Source: DATGUP01 sp035301265
GTDB taxonomy: Bacteria; Bacillota; Bacilli; Bacillales; Amphibacillaceae
Assembly: GCA_035301265.1 (NCBI GenBank)
Contig: DATGUP010000005.1
Coordinates: 1-64,000 of the forward strand
DNA length: 64,000 bases
Direction: 5' to 3'
The translations under genes and the position numbers were made by a program. Positions 61,641 through 64,000 of this stretch are shown here, piece after piece. Each line of letters begins with the position of its first letter. Position 1 is the first letter of the stretch. Below the pieces are notes generated by a model. It had not been told where the DNA came from and ran no database searches. It was given only the letters and a program-made list of their open reading frames with translations.

Positions 61641-63023
61641 CTATTTCTTATCGGGAGGTTTTAATGGACCGTGTTTGTTAGCTTCCCATCGTTGCCAGCG
61701 CTGAATTTTTCTAAGAAGATCATAAGAAATTTGCACATCTTGCTCATTAAGCGCACTTCCACGCTTTGCTTGGATCCATATCGACTTGGCAAAAACGATC
61801 AGCTGATCCGGATAAACACTGCGGTGGCCGATGACAATATAGGCTGCTAAACAAGCACCAATTACATAAATACCGACAGAAGCACCGAACAATTCAAATC
61901 CCATGAAAACAGCGGCGATGGGCGTGTTGGAAGCAGCCGCAACAACTGCAACCATACCGACGCGAGCACCAAGCGCCGGATCAATACTAAACAAACTGGC
62001 AAAAGCATTTCCGGTTAAAGCACCGATCACAAACTGCGGAGTCACAATCCCACCATAAAATCCAGAACCTAAAGTAATCGCAACGAGCAGTGCTTTCCAA
62101 AAGAAAGCAAAAAATGGAATGCTTTCTCCACTCAGCGCTTTATCCATTATAAGAAGACTTAAACCAAGATAATCTATCGGGATGAATAAAATTAAAATCG
62201 ATAACACAACACCGCCAATAAGCGGCATCAGGGGACGATAGATTCGGAAACGCTGTTGGATATAACTGAAAAACATACGCACTTCTTCAAATATTTCTAT
62301 AAATAACAACGACACAAGTCCGCAGATAATACCTAAAACAACGATTTTCAAGAAAAATAATTCCGAGAAATCAGCCACCATATCATATGGATAAAACGTA
62401 TAGGAAATGCCCCAAAACTGACTGATTTGGTACGATGTGATGCCAGCAATGACAGAAGAAAATAAATAATCATGACGTATTCGGCCGATTGTCAAAACTT
62501 CCACTGCATAAATCGCACCAGCAATCGGTGTGCCAAACACACTCGCAAATCCCGCACTGACACCACAAGCAACTATTTTTTTTTGCAATGTTGGGCGCAG
62601 GCGCATTAATCGTCCGAGCCAAGAAGCAAGCGTTCCCCCAATATGCGAACACGGACCTTCTTTACCTGCCGAACCACCGGTTGCTAGAGTGATAATAGCC
62701 GCGAATGGTTTTATCGGCGCTGTTTTTAATGGCAACTCTCCCTCTTGTTTATGAACGGCTGCTATGACGGAATCTTCTAGCCCCGGCTTCTTCTTTTGAT
62801 ACCCATAATAAATAAGCAATCCATTCAAAATACCGCCTAGTGGGAGCAGCAAAAGTTGCAACCAAAGAGGGATTTGTGTTGTTTGGTCTATAGAAAAAAA
62901 TAATGCGCGCAAAAACAAACTTGTACCGGTACCGACAATGATCCCGGTTAAAGTTGCTAAAAAAAGCCACCTGAAAAGGGTAGCTAACATCACAAACGGT
63001 TCGATATAGTTTAAGCGAAACAT
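61641..63023 (-). CDS. CLC family chloride channel/transporter
   Basis: 460 residues, about ten to twelve membrane helices. The gating glutamate motif is GGSAGKEGPCSHIG. In the later GSGFYGGIVTPQFVIGA region, the canonical G-x-F-x-P is altered to GGIVTPQ. At the internal proton-glutamate position (FIIEEM in E. coli ClcA) this protein reads YAVEVL, so the second acidic residue is missing, hinting at channel-like or non-proton-coupled behaviour. No CBS domains. ATG 63023 has GGAG upstream. Confidence 0.9.
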   Translation of the reverse strand: MFRLNYIEPFVMLATLFRWLFLATLTGIIVGTGTSLFLRALFFSIDQTTQIPLWLQLLLLPLGGILNGLLIYYGYQKKKPGLEDSVIAAVHKQEGELPLKTAPIKPFAAIITLATGGSAGKEGPCSHIGGTLASWLGRLMRLRPTLQKKIVACGVSAGFASVFGTPIAGAIYAVEVLTIGRIRHDYLFSSVIAGITSYQISQFWGISYTFYPYDMVADFSELFFLKIVVLGIICGLVSLLFIEIFEEVRMFFSYIQQRFRIYRPLMPLIGGVVLSILILFIPIDYLGLSLLIMDKALSGESIPFFAFFWKALLVAITLGSGFYGGIVTPQFVIGALTGNAFASLFSIDPALGARVGMVAVVAAASNTPIAAVFMGFELFGASVGIYVIGACLAAYIVIGHRSVYPDQLIVFAKSIWIQAKRGSALNEQDVQISYDLLRKIQRWQRWEANKHGPLKPPDKK

Positions 63024-63221
63024 GATGTACCACTCCAAAATCCCGTCATATCAACCATAACACTAATCAAGTCGCTTGTCAGGCCAAACTCTTTAACAGT
63101 CAGATTGATTGTATACTACTGGAAGATCATCATTTTTGCTTATCATTTTAGCTGTCGGTATGAGGAAAACTACCTAAAGTCGATTAATGGAGGGAAAATG
63201 TGTGATATCCGATAAACGGCT

Positions 63222-63252
63222 AAAGCCCGGAGCAAGAACCCCCGGGCTTTTC
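63222..63252. terminator. Hairpin between CLC and sodC genes
   Basis: 8-bp stem AAGCCCGG/CCGGGCTT (63223-63230, 63242-63249) with four T on the plus side and three on the minus side; it probably ends sodC transcription. Confidence 0.6.
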
Positions 63253-63286
63253 TGCACTATCAACATACGTACGATTACGTTTAATA

Positions 63287-63880
63287 CTACTCGATAATCG
63301 CCCCGCACGCGATCCGATCACCAGCATCACCAGCGGGTTGTGACTTGTAGTCATCCGCATCAGCATGAATCACAAGCGACGTTCCATCATCGCCGATAAG
63401 TGAATTCTTTTTATCTTTTTCCAAGGTAACCATTTCCGCGACATATGTCGCTTTGGCAGTACCATCTTTTTCTACCTTCAAATTTGGCAGGTCACCGGCA
63501 TGCGGACCTTTAGGGTGATCAAAGCCGTGCTTAGCATTGGTCGGATTGAAATGTTCACCAGCCGATTCAAAATCGGGTGGATCGCATACCCCTTTTTCGT
63601 GGATATGAAACCCGTGCTCTCCAGGCGGCAGGTCCCAACCTTCAAAATCGATCCGAACGCCTTCGGTTTGTTGCATCAATACGGCTCTTCCTACTTCATC
63701 ACCTTCCGTATTATGCAAGGCGACTTCAACTTCTTTAGCTTCCTCTAAAGACTGGCCAGACGTTTCGATGCCTGGCTCTTCACCACCTTTCTCTTCAGTT
63801 TGCGGGTTATCGGTTTGGCATGCACTCATCAAAACGATGATACTCAACCCTAAAACAGTTGTTAGTAAATGTTTCGTCAC
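63287..63880 (-). CDS. sodC: Cu-Zn superoxide dismutase lipoprotein
   Basis: 197 residues: signal with lipobox VLMSAC, acidic linker, then an intact Cu-Zn SOD fold. Ligands seen are GFHIHEKG (two His), AGEHFNPTNAKHGF (bridging and zinc His), GPHAGDLPN (His and Asp) and LVIHADADDY (copper His). The disulfide partners are GVC and RIACG. It detoxifies superoxide at the cell surface, as YojM in B. subtilis. GTG 63880 has GGAGG seven bases upstream; the frame reaches 63994 without support. Its promoter region runs to the window edge. Confidence 0.93.
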   Translation of the reverse strand: MTKHLLTTVLGLSIIVLMSACQTDNPQTEEKGGEEPGIETSGQSLEEAKEVEVALHNTEGDEVGRAVLMQQTEGVRIDFEGWDLPPGEHGFHIHEKGVCDPPDFESAGEHFNPTNAKHGFDHPKGPHAGDLPNLKVEKDGTAKATYVAEMVTLEKDKKNSLIGDDGTSLVIHADADDYKSQPAGDAGDRIACGAIIE

Positions 63881-64000
63881 GGTGATTCCTCCAGTCGATA
63901 TATGATCATCACAATTGTGCTCAAATTGGAGGAAAAATAAACATGACTTGAGTGAAAACAAAATAATATGCACACGACAAAGAAACCATTTCATTCACAG

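Noticed and set aside
1..64000. CRISPR arrays, tRNA or rRNA genes, insertion sequences, prophage
   Set aside because: No regularly spaced repeats, cloverleaf genes, transposase or phage proteins were recognised by reading both strands.

Overview
The window (about 64 kb, moderate G+C, no rRNA, tRNA or CRISPR seen) is chromosomal DNA from a Bacillota bacterium of the Bacillaceae. Evidence for this is B. subtilis-type content and order (ywhD-ywgA-ywfO-lipL-pta-ywdK-ywdI, ypmR-ypmS, Ku/LigD, tcyP, pgcA, oppABCDF, ypuA), AAGGAGG-type ribosome sites with many GTG/TTG starts, sigma-A promoters, cre-like sites and a yybP-ykoY manganese riboswitch. Strongly acidic lipoprotein linkers and extracellular loops (both OppA proteins, OppC2, the TAXI protein) and many cation and compatible-anion transport genes suggest a halophilic or haloalkaliphilic genus; that is inference. 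I see no phage, insertion sequence or integrated element. The window reads as core chromosome plus transport islands.

Layout. 0-6.2 kb: conserved housekeeping block: YwhD, YwgA, HD hydrolase YwfO, octanoyltransferase LipL, phosphotransacetylase Pta, DUF423 YwdK, YwdI-like. 6.2-11.4 kb: a 46-residue small gene cotranscribed with a GlsB/YeaQ membrane protein, a phasin-like/AarF pair, a YjiH nucleoside-recognition membrane protein and an acyltransferase. 11.5-14.3 kb: divergent Ku and LigD for non-homologous end joining. 14.4-21.9 kb: cystine symporter TcyP, OsmC, DUF488, riboswitch-controlled TerC exporter, phosphoglucomutase PgcA, AI-2E-type exporter, GNAT enzyme. 22-29.8 kb: small coiled-coil protein, CPA1 antiporter with a nucleotide-binding tail, a structured repeat, M29 aminopeptidase, HxlR regulator with a probable operator, acyl-CoA thioesterase, cardiolipin synthase, RarD.

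30-36.2 kb: ypmR-ypmS, WYL regulator, the threonine-to-glycine pair kbl-tdh, a 22-23 residue hydrophobic peptide, and a LysM/3D cell-wall protein. 36.5-50.2 kb: two tandem complete oppABCDF operons, flanked on both outer sides by DUF3899 membrane-protein genes. Each operon has a perfect 12-bp stem-loop just after oppA, which would let the binding protein be made in excess over the permease. OppD2/OppF2 lack the four-cysteine tail that OppD1/OppF1 keep, so the two systems are distinct lineages rather than a recent duplication. 50.2-54.8 kb: YpuA (DUF1002), an MFS pump that appears to start at AUC, RidA, three DnaA boxes at 12-bp pitch, a MATE pump. 54.9-60.2 kb: a TAXI-DUF1850-fused TRAP permease operon with a divergent regulator; the intergenic region carries strong promoters in both directions and two cre-like sites on the transporter promoter. 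60.2-64 kb: an MFS transporter, a CLC channel/transporter and a lipoprotein Cu-Zn superoxide dismutase.

Most striking items for follow-up: the DnaA-box cluster, the DUF3899/double-opp locus, the TAXI-TRAP control region, the 46-residue and 22-residue small genes, the structured repeat at 24.4-24.55 kb, and the apparent AUC start.
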